Below are positions 1 to 9,320 of a stretch of DNA of 64,000 nucleotides, in pieces; position 1 is the stretch's first letter; each line of letters opens with the position of its first letter. Source of the DNA: Paenibacillus tritici (GTDB taxonomy: Bacteria > Bacillota > Bacilli > Paenibacillales > Paenibacillaceae); NCBI RefSeq assembly GCF_013204885.1, contig NZ_JABMKX010000023.1, positions 1 through 64,000 on the forward strand, in the 5' to 3' direction. The translations under genes and the position numbers were made by a program. The notes below the pieces were generated by a model. That model did not search any database. It saw nothing but the letters and a program-made list of their open reading frames with translations, and was not told the origin of the DNA.

Positions 1-18
1 TTCGGGTAAAATAGGCAT
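1..18 (-). CDS. Start of an unidentified gene running off the left edge
   Basis: Only the first six codons would be inside the window, reading Met-Pro-Ile-Leu-Pro-Glu on the minus strand. Support is a good AAGGAGG ribosome binding site placed eight bases before the ATG. Just upstream lies an imperfect hairpin (GTAGGGT ... ACCCTAC, about positions 22-65) that could be part of the leader. Too little is visible to name a product. Confidence 0.35.
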
Positions 19-572
19 TGGTAGGGTTCCTCCTTAGTGGTTTCGCAATCCTGAGGATACCCTACTTTTTTGTTGCCTGACTAGGCTCCAAATACTGGTA
101 CACAACTTATTTTACGCCATCTGCAATTACAGGACGTAGTTGGATAAACAGCACTTACTCAATCCGATTTCCACTAAATCCTTAATATATGGAATATTAA
201 GTGTACTTTTTCCAACTACTTACCCGCAATACTCCATTCCGACAGAATTAAGTGCCTTTTTTCCACCTCTTCTCTTACACCAGCCTAACTCAACACAAAA
301 TCTTCCTCACTCTACCTAAACTAGCTCTAACTTAGCTCTAACTCAGCTCTAACTTAGCACATACTCTCCCTTACTCTACCCAACCTTAGCCCTAACTTAG
401 CACTTACTCTCCCTTACTCTACCCAACCTTAGCCCTAACTTAGCACATACTCTTTCTTACTCTTCTTAACCCCTCCCCAACTCCGCCCGTACTCCGCCCT
501 ATTCCGCCCTATTCCACCCTTTATCTTCCTTACTCCTCCTTACTCTTCCTTAACTGTATACCAACTCCGCCC
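19..572. repeat. Gene-free stretch with short pyrimidine-rich tandem repeats
   Basis: No supportable gene is seen here. Between about 320 and 355 an 11-bp unit (AGCTCTAACTT) is repeated three times. From about 351 a 43-bp unit beginning AACTTAGCAC recurs at 351, 394 and 437. The rest, up to the stop of the AI-2E family gene, is CT-rich with further short repeats such as CTCCGCCC and ATTCCGCCC. The strand asymmetry (C/T rich on plus) resembles the 51-bp arrays elsewhere in the window, but the unit length differs. Confidence 0.6.
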
Positions 573-1727
573 TCACTCCCCTGCTTCCGCAGACGGCGCC
601 GTTTCCCCGGGAAGCGGTTCTCCTGGCACGGGTTCGCCGGGCACAGCGGGCTCTTCTTCCCAGCGCTTGCGGATGAACAGCTGATAGAGCTTAACGATGA
701 TGATCTTGAGCATCATATAGACCGGAATAATCACCAAGATGCCGATAATTCCGCCGAAATCGCCTCCGGCCAGGACCAGAATGATGGTCGTCAGCGGATG
801 GATATCCATGCTTTTGCCGAAGATATAAGGGGCTACCAGGTTATCCTGAATCTGCTGCGCGACAAGCACCACTACAATGGACCAGATGGCCGTAGACGGT
901 GACTCAATCAAGCCGAAGATGAAGATCGGCACAGTGGACAGAATCGCTCCGATAAACGGGATAAAGTTCATCAGCACAGCAACCAGCGTCAGCAATAGCG
1001 CATACGGCAGGCCGATGATCAGGAACCCGATGTACATCAGGACACCCAGCGCCAGATTGACCAGCACTCTGCCGACGATGAAGCTGCCCATTACCCCGTC
1101 GATTTCAGCAATAACCCCCGCACCCTCTTCATGATACCGCTTGGGGAAGAAGCTCACGAGCTTGTCGCCGAACTTCCCGCCCTCCTTCAGCATGTAGAAC
1201 AATAGGATCGGAAAGGTAAAGAGCACAATCGCGAAATTGGAGACGAAGGAGAATAGTCCGGACACATATACCGACGCCAGCGAGAAGCCTTTGTTCAAAT
1301 AGCCCATCAATTGGTTGGACAGATTCATATTCGCGGGGATCAGATTCGACAGCAGCTCACTGTTCTCCAGCTTACTGAGCTGATCGCCCACCGCCCTCAG
1401 CACACCGGGCATATTATTAGCCAGATTCAACAGCTGATTCTGCAGCGAAGGCCAGACGCCTACCGTGAATCCCAGCAGCAGAACAGCGATAACCAGGTAG
1501 ACCAGCAGGATGGCTAAGGAACGGTTCAGCTTGCGCGAGGACAGGTAATCAATCAACGGACGAAGCAGATAATAGAAGAAGACGGCCAGCATCAACGGCA
1601 CAATCACGACGTTGAAGAGCGAGATAATCGGGTTAAAAATAAAATTCACCAGCGAGCCTACATAGATAATGCCCAGCACCAGCAGCACTGCAATGCAAAT
1701 ACGGATAAATAAATTCAATTTGACCAT
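573..1727 (-). CDS. AI-2E family transporter (PF01594-type membrane protein)
   Basis: A 384-residue polytopic membrane protein with about seven to eight hydrophobic segments. They form an N-terminal cluster (residues 8-90), a segment near 160-180, and a C-terminal cluster (210-345) containing the family-typical region LVAPYIFGKSMDIHPLTTII. The family includes autoinducer-2 exporters but also Na+/H+ antiporter-like members, so the substrate cannot be stated. The start is ATG with a GGGAG ribosome binding site. The last 30 residues are an unusual Pro/Glu/Gly-rich tail (PGEPVPGEPLPGE) with a short repeated unit and no homologous function known to me. It appears monocistronic. Confidence 0.85.
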   Translation of the reverse strand: MVKLNLFIRICIAVLLVLGIIYVGSLVNFIFNPIISLFNVVIVPLMLAVFFYYLLRPLIDYLSSRKLNRSLAILLVYLVIAVLLLGFTVGVWPSLQNQLLNLANNMPGVLRAVGDQLSKLENSELLSNLIPANMNLSNQLMGYLNKGFSLASVYVSGLFSFVSNFAIVLFTFPILLFYMLKEGGKFGDKLVSFFPKRYHEEGAGVIAEIDGVMGSFIVGRVLVNLALGVLMYIGFLIIGLPYALLLTLVAVLMNFIPFIGAILSTVPIFIFGLIESPSTAIWSIVVVLVAQQIQDNLVAPYIFGKSMDIHPLTTIILVLAGGDFGGIIGILVIIPVYMMLKIIIVKLYQLFIRKRWEEEPAVPGEPVPGEPLPGETAPSAEAGE

Positions 1728-1905
1728 GGTTGACTCCCGTTCCCATATTTTGAGCGGCTATTTCTTTGTCCCTTAAATATAGTCGGTCATTCTTAATTCA
1801 GACTAAACTAAGTCTAAAGAAAAGCTAAAGATTCGGGATGGAGTAAACGCATGATCACCATCGAAACGGAAGTCCCGCTATTAATGAAGCAGCCGTCAGC
1901 GCAGG

Positions 1906-2970
1906 TTAGCCGATGGTCTCTACCACGTTGCCCTCTTGGTCTTTGATGTAGGTCTTTCTTACCTGCACCTTCAGTTCTTTGGCGGTGGACAGCCGGAACT
2001 CGCCCTCCTTGGGCTGAAGCTTCGTTTCCAGCTCCAGGATAGATTCTTCACTCAGGCTGATACGGACGATCTCCCCGTCCTGTACACAGCCGGTCTCTTG
2101 AGCCGGTTCCAGTATGATCTGCAGCTTCGGGCAGGTTAACCTCAGCGGCTTCCCCTTCAGCAATCGTCCGCGTAGCAGGCTGGCTACTGACGCAGCCTGC
2201 CGTGCCCCCATGGTCAGGACCGCCGGTGCGGTGCCCAGCAGACGGCCTTTTGCAGGCTCGAAGCCCAATTCATCTACATACAGAATACCCGTCTGGGACC
2301 CGTCACGCTCGATGCCCAGGCGAACGGCTTCCTTAATGGCCGGAAGCCGGAGCAGCGAATCCCGGGCAAGATCGGTGATATATGCGGGAAGCATCTCCTC
2401 GCTGGCGTGCAGGAATGAGGTCGTATTCCAGGTCATCATGGCTTCAAGTTCATCTGCTGTAATTCCCACCATCTGCAGAAATTCAACCCGTCCATTAGGC
2501 GTATCCACAGCTGGAAGCTCAGGGTCATCAATGAAAGCCAGTGCAGTCAGCCGGGTGTCCGCGCCCAGACAAATGGGTCCGTTCGCATCCAGATAATGAC
2601 CGGAGGCAAAGATATTCCCGCTGGAGAATACATACCGGGCCATATTCTGGAGCAGACTGATTCCCCAACCCGGAGGCTCCTGTTCCTCTGCACTGCGGGC
2701 CAGCCGGAAAGTCAGCTCAAACCCGTAGCCGCTGTATTCAAGGTTCTCTGACTCCTTATCATACAGCTCAGAGAAACCGAAGGTTACGAAATGCCAATGC
2801 GGATAAGGCTGCTGCGCTTCATAGGCACTGATTCCGCTCAGCGGGTCTTTACCCCCCAGCCTATATGGCAGCATTGCAGCATAATGCTTCGGCTCCTGCT
2901 GTCCGTACAACCTCTTCATCTGATCTTCAATGGCATCCCAGCCGGTTGCTTCCACTTCTTCCTCGCTCAT
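1906..2970 (-). CDS. Suppressor-of-fused (SUFU) domain protein
   Basis: A soluble protein of 354 residues. The start is placed at the ATG at 2970 (Met-Ser-Glu-Glu-Glu) because GGAGGG lies seven bases upstream; an in-frame start 16 codons earlier has no such site. The N-terminal half matches the bacterial SUFU domain: a Trp-Asp-Ala-Ile start, PHWHFVTFGFSELY near residue 75, and SGYGFELTFRL near 90. This family is widespread in bacteria, often in contact-dependent or polymorphic-toxin settings as immunity proteins, but no toxin gene is adjacent here. The C-terminal 150 residues are not recognised. Domain call is confident, role unknown. Confidence 0.8.
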   Translation of the reverse strand: MSEEEVEATGWDAIEDQMKRLYGQQEPKHYAAMLPYRLGGKDPLSGISAYEAQQPYPHWHFVTFGFSELYDKESENLEYSGYGFELTFRLARSAEEQEPPGWGISLLQNMARYVFSSGNIFASGHYLDANGPICLGADTRLTALAFIDDPELPAVDTPNGRVEFLQMVGITADELEAMMTWNTTSFLHASEEMLPAYITDLARDSLLRLPAIKEAVRLGIERDGSQTGILYVDELGFEPAKGRLLGTAPAVLTMGARQAASVASLLRGRLLKGKPLRLTCPKLQIILEPAQETGCVQDGEIVRISLSEESILELETKLQPKEGEFRLSTAKELKVQVRKTYIKDQEGNVVETIG

Positions 2971-3106
2971 GTTCGTACCCTCCAGTCTCAGATTTATGTA
3001 TAGCCGGAGCATCCGCATCCAGCCCTGAATCTCCCATTGATTACCCGTAATTCCGCTGGCATAACCAGCCCAATGTCCAGCTCAGTCTTCCCCCTTTAGA
3101 CGCGGC

Positions 3107-3142
3107 AAAAAACGGCAAGCTCATTCGTTGAGCTTGCCGTTT
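3107..3142 (-). terminator. Intrinsic terminator after the malic enzyme gene
   Basis: A 13-bp perfect stem (AACGGCAAGCTCA paired with TGAGCTTGCCGTT) is followed on the minus strand by six T residues. It ends the transporter-malic enzyme operon. Confidence 0.85.
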
Positions 3143-3148
3143 CAGTAA

Positions 3149-4573
3149 TTAGTTTACGCCAACCAGCAGGTTTTTTCTGGCTACGCCGCTTTTGGATGCT
3201 GCCTGGGCTACAGCCATGCGAATTCTCTCTACTACACGGGGATCGAAAGCATCGGGAATAATATAATTCTCATGCAGCTCGGACGGATCAATCACCGAGG
3301 AAATAGCCTCTGCTGCCGCCAGCTTCATGTCGTCATTGATATCCGTGGCCTCACAATCCAGCGCCCCTCTGAATATTCCCGGGAAGCACAGCACATTATT
3401 AATCTGGTTCGGATAGTCGGAGCGGCCCGTCGCCATTACTCTTACATGCGGAGCAGCAATCGCGGGATCAATCTCCGGCATCGGGTTCGCCATGGCGAAC
3501 ACAATCGGGTCTGCGGCCATGTTCAGCACATCTTCCAGCTTCAGCACATCCGGTGCAGAGACTCCGATGAATACATCCGCTCCTTTAATGACATCGGACA
3601 GACTTCCGATTTCAAGATAAGGGTTCGTAATCTGGGCGTAATCGCTCCAGTGGCTGCGCTCATAATCCGCAAGCCGGTTAATCGCGCCTTCCCGGTCCAC
3701 GCCGATCAGGTTCACCGCTCCGGCATGCAGCAGCATTTTGGAGACGGAGATGCCTGCTGCACCTATGCCGTTGACTACGATTTTGACATCCTTAATATCC
3801 TTACCGCATACCTTGAGTGCGTTCAGTAGTCCGGCAGTTACGACAATTGCCGTACCATGCTGGTCATCATGGAAGACCGGGATATCCAGCTCCGCTCTTA
3901 ATCTTGCTTCAATCTCGAAGCAGCGCGGAGAGGAAATATCTTCGAGATTAATGCCGCCGAAGGTTGGGGCAAGCGCTTTTACAATCGCAATGATCTCTTC
4001 CGTATCCTTGGTATCGAGACAGATCGGCACGGCATCCACATCTGCGAACTGCTTGAACAGCGCCGCTTTGCCTTCCATTACCGGCATCGCCGCCTTAGGC
4101 CCGATATCCCCAAGTCCCAATACAGCGGTTCCGTCGGATACGACAGCTACGGTATTTTTCTTCGTTGTTAGCTCATAGGCCTGAGATTGATCTTGGGCAA
4201 TCGCCTGACAGACCTTTGCCACACCCGGGGTGTAGACTTTGGACAGGTCCTCCTTGCACAGAATCGGATGCTTCAGGGTAGTCTCGAGCTTGCCGCCCTG
4301 ATGCAGCAACATGATTTCTTCTAATAATTCCACAATATCTCCTCCATTCAACTGGTTCACCGCTTGTTCAATCCACTGCTGATCTTCACTATGGTCCACG
4401 GAAATGACGACATCCGCACCGGTAAGGCCCGTACCCAGCTCCTTCAGCTCAGCCTTCTGGATAGTGCCCTTATAGTTCTCGGCAATACTCACCAGATTGG
4501 CCAAATAATCGCTGTTGCTGAGGTACTGGACACGAAGGGTGAACACATGGGACGGTCTGCTTACTGAATTCAT
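3149..4573 (-). CDS. NAD(P)-dependent malic enzyme with N-terminal ACT domain
   Basis: Converts malate to pyruvate and CO2 with reduction of NAD(P). The first 80 residues form an ACT-like regulatory domain. The rest is the two-part bacterial malic enzyme core: YTPGVAKVCQAIA and the catalytic Lys region near 130-170, the metal site FHDDQHGTA near 250, and the nucleotide-binding glycine-rich NGIGAAGISV near 285. The product is 474 residues from ATG 4573; a 15-codon upstream extension has no support. The ATG lies four bases after the stop of the 2-hydroxycarboxylate transporter, so the two are co-transcribed and probably translationally coupled: uptake of malate feeds straight into decarboxylation. 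Similar in layout to Bacillus maeN plus malic enzyme functions. Confidence 0.92.
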   Translation of the reverse strand: MNSVSRPSHVFTLRVQYLSNSDYLANLVSIAENYKGTIQKAELKELGTGLTGADVVISVDHSEDQQWIEQAVNQLNGGDIVELLEEIMLLHQGGKLETTLKHPILCKEDLSKVYTPGVAKVCQAIAQDQSQAYELTTKKNTVAVVSDGTAVLGLGDIGPKAAMPVMEGKAALFKQFADVDAVPICLDTKDTEEIIAIVKALAPTFGGINLEDISSPRCFEIEARLRAELDIPVFHDDQHGTAIVVTAGLLNALKVCGKDIKDVKIVVNGIGAAGISVSKMLLHAGAVNLIGVDREGAINRLADYERSHWSDYAQITNPYLEIGSLSDVIKGADVFIGVSAPDVLKLEDVLNMAADPIVFAMANPMPEIDPAIAAPHVRVMATGRSDYPNQINNVLCFPGIFRGALDCEATDINDDMKLAAAEAISSVIDPSELHENYIIPDAFDPRVVERIRMAVAQAASKSGVARKNLLVGVN

Positions 4574-4577
4574 AGGC

Positions 4578-5933
4578 TTAACCGCCCCATACAGCAATGA
4601 GCAGCGTCGCAGCAACAACGGTAATGGCTCCGCCGATACGCGTTGAGATCTGTGCGAATGGCATCAGCTCCATACGTCCGGAAGCCGACAGAATGGCTAC
4701 ATCGCCCGTTCCGCCAAGCCCGCCGCGGCAGCCGGTGACAATGGCCGCTTCGACCGGATACATATTGACCCATTTGCCGGTAAAATAGCCGGTGATCGTC
4801 ATCGCCACGATAACGGTAGCGCAGACAATAATATAAGGAAGCGAGATCAGGGCCGCGACATCCTTCAGCGGAATGTACAGCATCCCCAGGCCGACCATGA
4901 GCGGCCAGGTTAAAGTACCGGACACAAGCTTGTAGAGCTGATAAGCGCCTTGCTCGATTTTGGACGGGAGCAGCTTGGAAATCTTCAATAATGCCGCTGT
5001 GAAGATCATCAGGATCGGGCCCGGAATGCCGACGAATGGCGACACCAGGTGCCCGGTGATGAATAAACCGCAGGCGAACAGCAGGCCGGCGCCCATCAGC
5101 AGGAAGTCCGGCTTCATACTGTCATACGTGCTGCCCGCCAGCTTCTGTCCGTCCTTCGCTTTTACCAGGACACCATTACCGGTAATGGACGGATTCTTAT
5201 CAGCCATTCTTTTGAGCAGTCCGGCAACAATAATTGCAAACACATTACCGATAACCGCCGCTGGAATCATCTGAGCCACATAAGAGCCAGATTCCCCGCC
5301 TAGGATCTGCGAGAACGCGATGGACAGCGGGAGAATCCCTTCGCCTACGCCGCCGCCTATAATCGGTACGATAATGTAGAATAAGGTCCGGTGTGCGCTA
5401 TAACCAAGCAGCATTCCTACGCCCAGCCCCGCACCAACCGCAGCCAGCGTTCCGGCCATCATCGGGATGAAGATGCGGATGAACCCGCTGATGAGTGTGG
5501 TACGGTTCATGCCAGTAATACTTCCGGCTACCAGAATAGAGATATACAGGTAGAGGAAGTTCGACGTTTTCATCAGGGTGTTGACCGATTCGAGGACCGA
5601 AGGGTCAAGCACATTCCAGAACACCAGGAACGATGGAATCATTAATGAGAGGATGGCGGGGCCGCCGATGTTCCTCAGAACCGGAAGCTTGAAGCCCAGA
5701 TCACTGAGCAGCACCCCCAGAACGATAATTACTGCAAAGCCGCCGATCATATCGTTTGGCAGTTCACCAAGTACAGATGCCGCAAAAATAATAAGTGCAA
5801 ATACCACGTACAGCGGAAGCGGAATGACGCCTACCTTCAATTGCATGAGCCGCTGGGCCAAGCCTTGTTCTCCTTGCTTCAGTACATGCTGCTGATCCGG
5901 TACCGAAAGCGGGGGCTGAATTGCTTTTTGCAT
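4578..5933 (-). CDS. maeN: 2-hydroxycarboxylate transporter (malate/citrate:Na+ symporter, MaeN/CitS/CimH family)
   Basis: A 451-residue membrane protein of the 2-HCT family, which imports malate or citrate with Na+ or H+. Many hydrophobic segments span residues 35-450. Family landmarks are the glycine-rich re-entrant motifs PIIGGGVGEGILPLS (about 195) and CRGGLGGTGDVAILS (about 405). The GGxGG-type loops contribute to the substrate site in CitS. The ATG has a strong AAGGAGG site. The malic enzyme is four bases downstream and a DcuS/CitA-type two-component system is encoded just beyond a repeat array, which favours malate as substrate. The gene symbol is by analogy with Bacillus subtilis maeN and the exact substrate is inferred. 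Confidence 0.85.
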   Translation of the reverse strand: MQKAIQPPLSVPDQQHVLKQGEQGLAQRLMQLKVGVIPLPLYVVFALIIFAASVLGELPNDMIGGFAVIIVLGVLLSDLGFKLPVLRNIGGPAILSLMIPSFLVFWNVLDPSVLESVNTLMKTSNFLYLYISILVAGSITGMNRTTLISGFIRIFIPMMAGTLAAVGAGLGVGMLLGYSAHRTLFYIIVPIIGGGVGEGILPLSIAFSQILGGESGSYVAQMIPAAVIGNVFAIIVAGLLKRMADKNPSITGNGVLVKAKDGQKLAGSTYDSMKPDFLLMGAGLLFACGLFITGHLVSPFVGIPGPILMIFTAALLKISKLLPSKIEQGAYQLYKLVSGTLTWPLMVGLGMLYIPLKDVAALISLPYIIVCATVIVAMTITGYFTGKWVNMYPVEAAIVTGCRGGLGGTGDVAILSASGRMELMPFAQISTRIGGAITVVAATLLIAVWGG

Positions 5934-5980
5934 GTTTACCTTACCTCCTTAACTCGTTTACAAATTCATCATAGCGGCTT

Positions 5981-5994
5981 TGTAAGCGCTTTTG
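5981..5994 (-). promoter_or_regulatory. Candidate CcpA (cre) site upstream of the malate transporter
   Basis: The sequence TGTAAGCGCTTTTG on plus matches the cre consensus TGWAANCGNTNWCA at 12 of 14 positions, about 50 bases upstream of the transporter ATG. A second weaker cre-like match lies at about 5951-5964. Catabolite control of malate uptake is plausible but not shown. Confidence 0.4.
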
Positions 5995-6312
5995 TTTTTA
6001 TGTAAGTAATAAAGAGGTTTTGTAAATTATTAAAGTAAGCGTTGTCACTGGGGGGGGAAGCGGTGGTGAAGTAGAGATGACGAGGGGATGATGTATGCAT
6101 GTGATGAGGAAGGGATAAGAGGTGGTGAAGAGAAGACGTGTAATAGGGATTGCTAGAGTGTGGTAAAGGGATGGAGAATGACACAGAGTTGACTGGAAGG
6201 TGGTGAGGGGATCGCGAGTAACACTGGGTTGGCTAGAGGGTGGCAAGTAACACAGGGATGACTGGAAGGGCGGAACCGTTAGTGGAACAAATTTTGCTCG
6301 TCACACTTACTC

Positions 6313-6825
6313 CCAAGAAATCCAAGGGTATTTATACACCTCATTTACTCATTACACCCAATTTCAGGGAATTCAAGGGTACTTATACACTTCATTTACT
6401 CATCCCGCCCACTTCCAGGGAATTCAGGGGTACTTATACACCTCATTTACTCCTTCAGCCCAGTTTCAGGAAATTCAAGGGTACTTATACACCTCATTTA
6501 CTCATCCCACCCACTTCCAGGTAATTCAAGGGTATTTATACACCTCATTGGCTCCTTCAGCCCAGTTTCAGGAAATTCAAGGGTACTTATACACCTCATT
6601 TACTCATCTCGCCCACTTTCAGGTAATTCAAGGGTACTTATACACCTCATTGGCTCATTACGCCCACTTCCAGGTAATTCAAGGGTATTTATACACCTCA
6701 TTTACTCATCCCGCCCACTTTCAGGTAATTTAAGGGTACTTATACACTTCATTTACTCATCCCGCCCACTTTCCAGAAATTGAGAGGTACTTATACACTT
6801 CATTTACTCATCCCCCCACTCCCGT
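6313..6825. repeat. Tandem array of a 51-bp intergenic unit (subfamily A, 10 copies)
   Basis: The landmark ATTCA/ATCCA recurs at 6320, 6371, 6422, 6473, 6524, 6575, 6626, 6677, 6728 and 6779, exactly 51 bases apart. A unit carries ATTCAAGGGTACTTATACAC, then CTCATTTACTCATCCCGCCC, then ACTTCCAGGTA. Because 51 is a multiple of three and the unit has no stop in some frames, it produces long spurious open frames without ribosome binding sites. The rest of the gene-free stretch 5995-6888 is purine-rich low-complexity sequence (6040-6280) with no gene seen. Confidence 0.9.
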
Positions 6826-6888
6826 CCTTTCGCTCACACTAGCAACTATAGAACTATAGCGTAAGCTATAAACATTCCTCCGCAACTC

Positions 6889-6919
6889 AAAAAAGCTCCG
6901 CCGCAGGCGGCAGGAGCTT
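6889..6919 (-). terminator. Intrinsic terminator after the response regulator gene
   Basis: Stem AAGCTCC/GGAGCTT extended by an inner GCCGC/GCGGC-type pairing, followed on the minus strand by six T residues. Confidence 0.85.
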
Positions 6920-6928
6920 CAGCTTCCG

Positions 6929-7636
6929 TTAGATATACTTGGTAATCAGGGATTTGCCGTTCGGGGCGAGTCTGTATTTCTGAACCGGCCTGCCGATGCT
7001 TCCGTAGACCAGATCCATTTCCAGCACTCCCATCTCCGTCAGCCCGACCAGATACTTACCGGCAGAGACCCGGGAGATGCCCGACACCGCCGAAATATCC
7101 TCCGCCGAGAATAAATCGCAATTGCAGGCCTCCACCGCCTTCCAGATCGTCTGCAGGGTCTGGCGGGTGAAGCCTTTGGCCAGCTCCTGTGAAGCAGCCG
7201 GTTCCTGTTTGAATCTGGACAGCCTGTCCAGCTCGGACTGGTTCAGCCGTTCCTGGGTGCGGAACAGCCGGTTCTGCTCCCTGTATCCGTTCAGGGCAGC
7301 CCGGAGTCTGGAGAACTCGAACGGCTTGATCAAGTAGTCTACGGCTCCGTTCTGCAGCGCTTCCTGGATACTCTCCTTATCGCTTGCCGCCGAGATGACA
7401 ATGACATCAATCTTGATGCCCTTGCGCCGGATCTCTGACAGCAACTCCAGGCCGTTGCTCTCTTTCATATAGATGTCCAGCAGAATCAGGTCATAGACCT
7501 GCTCCTCCAGCATCTCCAGCACCTCTTCCCCAGAGCTGGCCCACCCTTGGGCGCGGAAGCCTTCGACCTGCTCCAAGTAGAATTTGTTCATTTCCGAAAC
7601 CATCGGGTCATCCTCAACGATAAGTACTTTTATCAT
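6929..7636 (-). CDS. CitB/DcuR-type response regulator, partner of the adjacent sensor kinase
   Basis: A 235-residue regulator with an N-terminal receiver domain (acidic pair Asp9-Asp10, phospho-acceptor Asp54 in LILLDIYM, Lys in LIKPF near 104) and a C-terminal helix-turn-helix (SGISRVSAGKYLVGL near 187-200), the arrangement of the DcuR/CitB/MalR class that controls dicarboxylate and citrate uptake. It follows the kinase gene after 58 bases containing a 19-20 bp repeat. Its ATG has only a weak ribosome binding site, so translation may depend on coupling. With the 2-HCT transporter and malic enzyme next door it most likely activates them in response to malate; in Bacillus the equivalent pair is MalK-MalR. 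The target is inferred from position. Confidence 0.85.
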   Translation of the reverse strand: MIKVLIVEDDPMVSEMNKFYLEQVEGFRAQGWASSGEEVLEMLEEQVYDLILLDIYMKESNGLELLSEIRRKGIKIDVIVISAASDKESIQEALQNGAVDYLIKPFEFSRLRAALNGYREQNRLFRTQERLNQSELDRLSRFKQEPAASQELAKGFTRQTLQTIWKAVEACNCDLFSAEDISAVSGISRVSAGKYLVGLTEMGVLEMDLVYGSIGRPVQKYRLAPNGKSLITKYI

Positions 7637-7643
7637 AATGGCA

Positions 7644-7715
7644 TATCATCACTCTTCACAGGTATCATCACTTTTCATGGATTATCGTCACTCTTCATAG
7701 GTTATCATCACTCTT
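7644..7715. repeat. Four tandem 19-20 bp repeats between kinase and regulator genes
   Basis: The unit TATCATCACTCTTCATAGG recurs at 7644, 7663, 7683 and 7703 with small changes. It covers the last kinase codons, the kinase stop and the intergenic gap. On the coding strand it reads as repeated GAAGAGTGATGATA, a purine-rich sequence that could influence translation of the regulator gene. Confidence 0.75.
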
Positions 7716-9305
7716 CGCCATATAGGGTAGCTGAACAATAAAATCAGTTCCTTGACCGGCCCGGCTGAGATAGCGGACTGTCCCGCCCAGCTTGGCCACA
7801 CTCCGGTGCACCAGATACAGCCCGACGCCCCGGTCCTTGCCTTTGGTAGAATAGCCCTGTTCGTACAGGTGGTCTCCGTTCTCTGGTGAAATGCCTGTAC
7901 CGTTGTCGCTGATCTTGAGGGTAAGCAGATGATTCTCATGCCGGAATCCAAGCTCGATCTGCTTGTTGTCCGCGCCTTGGACAGCCTCCAGCGCATTGTC
8001 CAGCAGGTTGCCGGCAATCGTGACCAGCTCCCGCGAGACCTCATGATCCGCAGCTTCAGGCAGCACCCCCTCCTCCAGAATGACCAGACGCACATCTGCC
8101 TCTCTGATCCGGCTGAGCTTGCCCAGCAGGAAACCGACCATCACCGGGTCTTTGACCAGCCGGACCACGGAGTCTGCTTCCGTCTGGATGCTCTGTACCA
8201 TATCCGTGAGATATTCCTCCAGCCGGTCGTAGCTGCGCATATTGGTCAGCCCCATAATAACATGCAGCTTGTTCATGAATTCGTGGGTCTGGGCACGCAG
8301 CGCCTCCGCATACAGGGAGATGCCCGAGAGGCGCTCCATTAGGATACTGATCTCGGTCTTGTCGCGGAACGTGGCAATAGCCCCTTCGATAATGCCGTTC
8401 ACCCTTACCGGAACCACATTCACCAGCAGCGTGATCCCGCTCTGCTCCAATTCTTTATCCTGCGCGGCTTCCCCGGTATCCAGTACCTTCTCCATCCGCA
8501 GCAGGGGCCAGAACTGTTCCACCTGCCTGCCCACCGGGTCTTCGCTCAAGCCGAGGCTGCCCATCAGCCTTCGGGCCTCCGCGTTCACCAAGGTAATCCG
8601 GGATTCCTTATCTACAGCCAGGATTCCCTCCTTGGCCGATTGGAGCATCGCACTCCGCTCTTCCAGCAATTTGGCGATTTCCTCCGGCTCCATGCCGAAC
8701 ATCATGCGTTTGATTTTGCGTGCCAGCATGACGGCCCCGAACACCCCCATCAAACCGCCAACCAGTATCCCCCAGTAGATGATCCACCGGTTCTGCTGCA
8801 CAGCTGACTGGACACTGTCCAGTGAAATCCCCACAGCTACAGCACCGATCTGTGTGCGATTCGGGCCGAATATCGGTGAGAACGCTCTCACGGAATAGCC
8901 CAGTGAGCCTTGGGCCGTAGATATTGTCTCCTTGCCATGCAGCGCTTCCGTCTCGTCGCCTCCCATGAAATGCTTGCCGATCTGGGCAGGGTCGGGGTGG
9001 GAGCGGCGAATGCCTTCCATATCCATCAGCACAACAAACTGGACATTATTAATCTCGCTGATCTCGGTCGCATAATGCTGGATGCTGCCGGAATCTGCCC
9101 GCTCCAGCAGACCGTCCACAACCACCGGCGTGCGCGAGAGCGTGCGGGCAATCGTGATGGCCTTGTTCTCCAGCGAGGCCTGGGCCTCACGGGAGAACTT
9201 CAGGCCGAACATGACATACACAATCAGCAGCACAACCACGACGATGCCGCAGGTCATCAGGGTGATGGCGGTCTGAAGGCGTAATCTTTTGGGGCCAATT
9301 CTCAT
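7695..9305 (-). CDS. DcuS/CitA/MalK-type sensor histidine kinase
   Basis: A membrane-bound kinase of about 536 residues. The start is taken at the second ATG of an ATGATG pair, six bases after GGAGG. Order: transmembrane segment (about 11-33), extracellular PAS-like/sCache sensor (about 40-165, with FHRS-like ligand-site region MEGIRRSHPDPAQIG), second transmembrane segment (about 175-195), cytoplasmic PAS (about 215-320), a SpoOB-like dimerisation helix with the phospho-acceptor His in RAQTHEFMNKLH (about 345), and HATPase with N-box NLLDNALEAV and G-box DNGTGIS. This architecture senses citrate or C4-dicarboxylates. The response regulator follows directly. Malate is the likely ligand, from the nearby transporter and malic enzyme genes. 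Confidence 0.88.
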   Translation of the reverse strand: MRIGPKRLRLQTAITLMTCGIVVVVLLIVYVMFGLKFSREAQASLENKAITIARTLSRTPVVVDGLLERADSGSIQHYATEISEINNVQFVVLMDMEGIRRSHPDPAQIGKHFMGGDETEALHGKETISTAQGSLGYSVRAFSPIFGPNRTQIGAVAVGISLDSVQSAVQQNRWIIYWGILVGGLMGVFGAVMLARKIKRMMFGMEPEEIAKLLEERSAMLQSAKEGILAVDKESRITLVNAEARRLMGSLGLSEDPVGRQVEQFWPLLRMEKVLDTGEAAQDKELEQSGITLLVNVVPVRVNGIIEGAIATFRDKTEISILMERLSGISLYAEALRAQTHEFMNKLHVIMGLTNMRSYDRLEEYLTDMVQSIQTEADSVVRLVKDPVMVGFLLGKLSRIREADVRLVILEEGVLPEAADHEVSRELVTIAGNLLDNALEAVQGADNKQIELGFRHENHLLTLKISDNGTGISPENGDHLYEQGYSTKGKDRGVGLYLVHRSVAKLGGTVRYLSRAGQGTDFIVQLPYMAKSDDNL

Positions 9306-9320
9306 CATGCTCCTCCCGCT

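Noticed and set aside
6240..6733. Open frames of 60-94 codons in the 51-bp arrays (also 15591-15932)
   Set aside because: Frames stay open because 51 is a multiple of three; there is no ribosome binding site, and frames exist on both strands.
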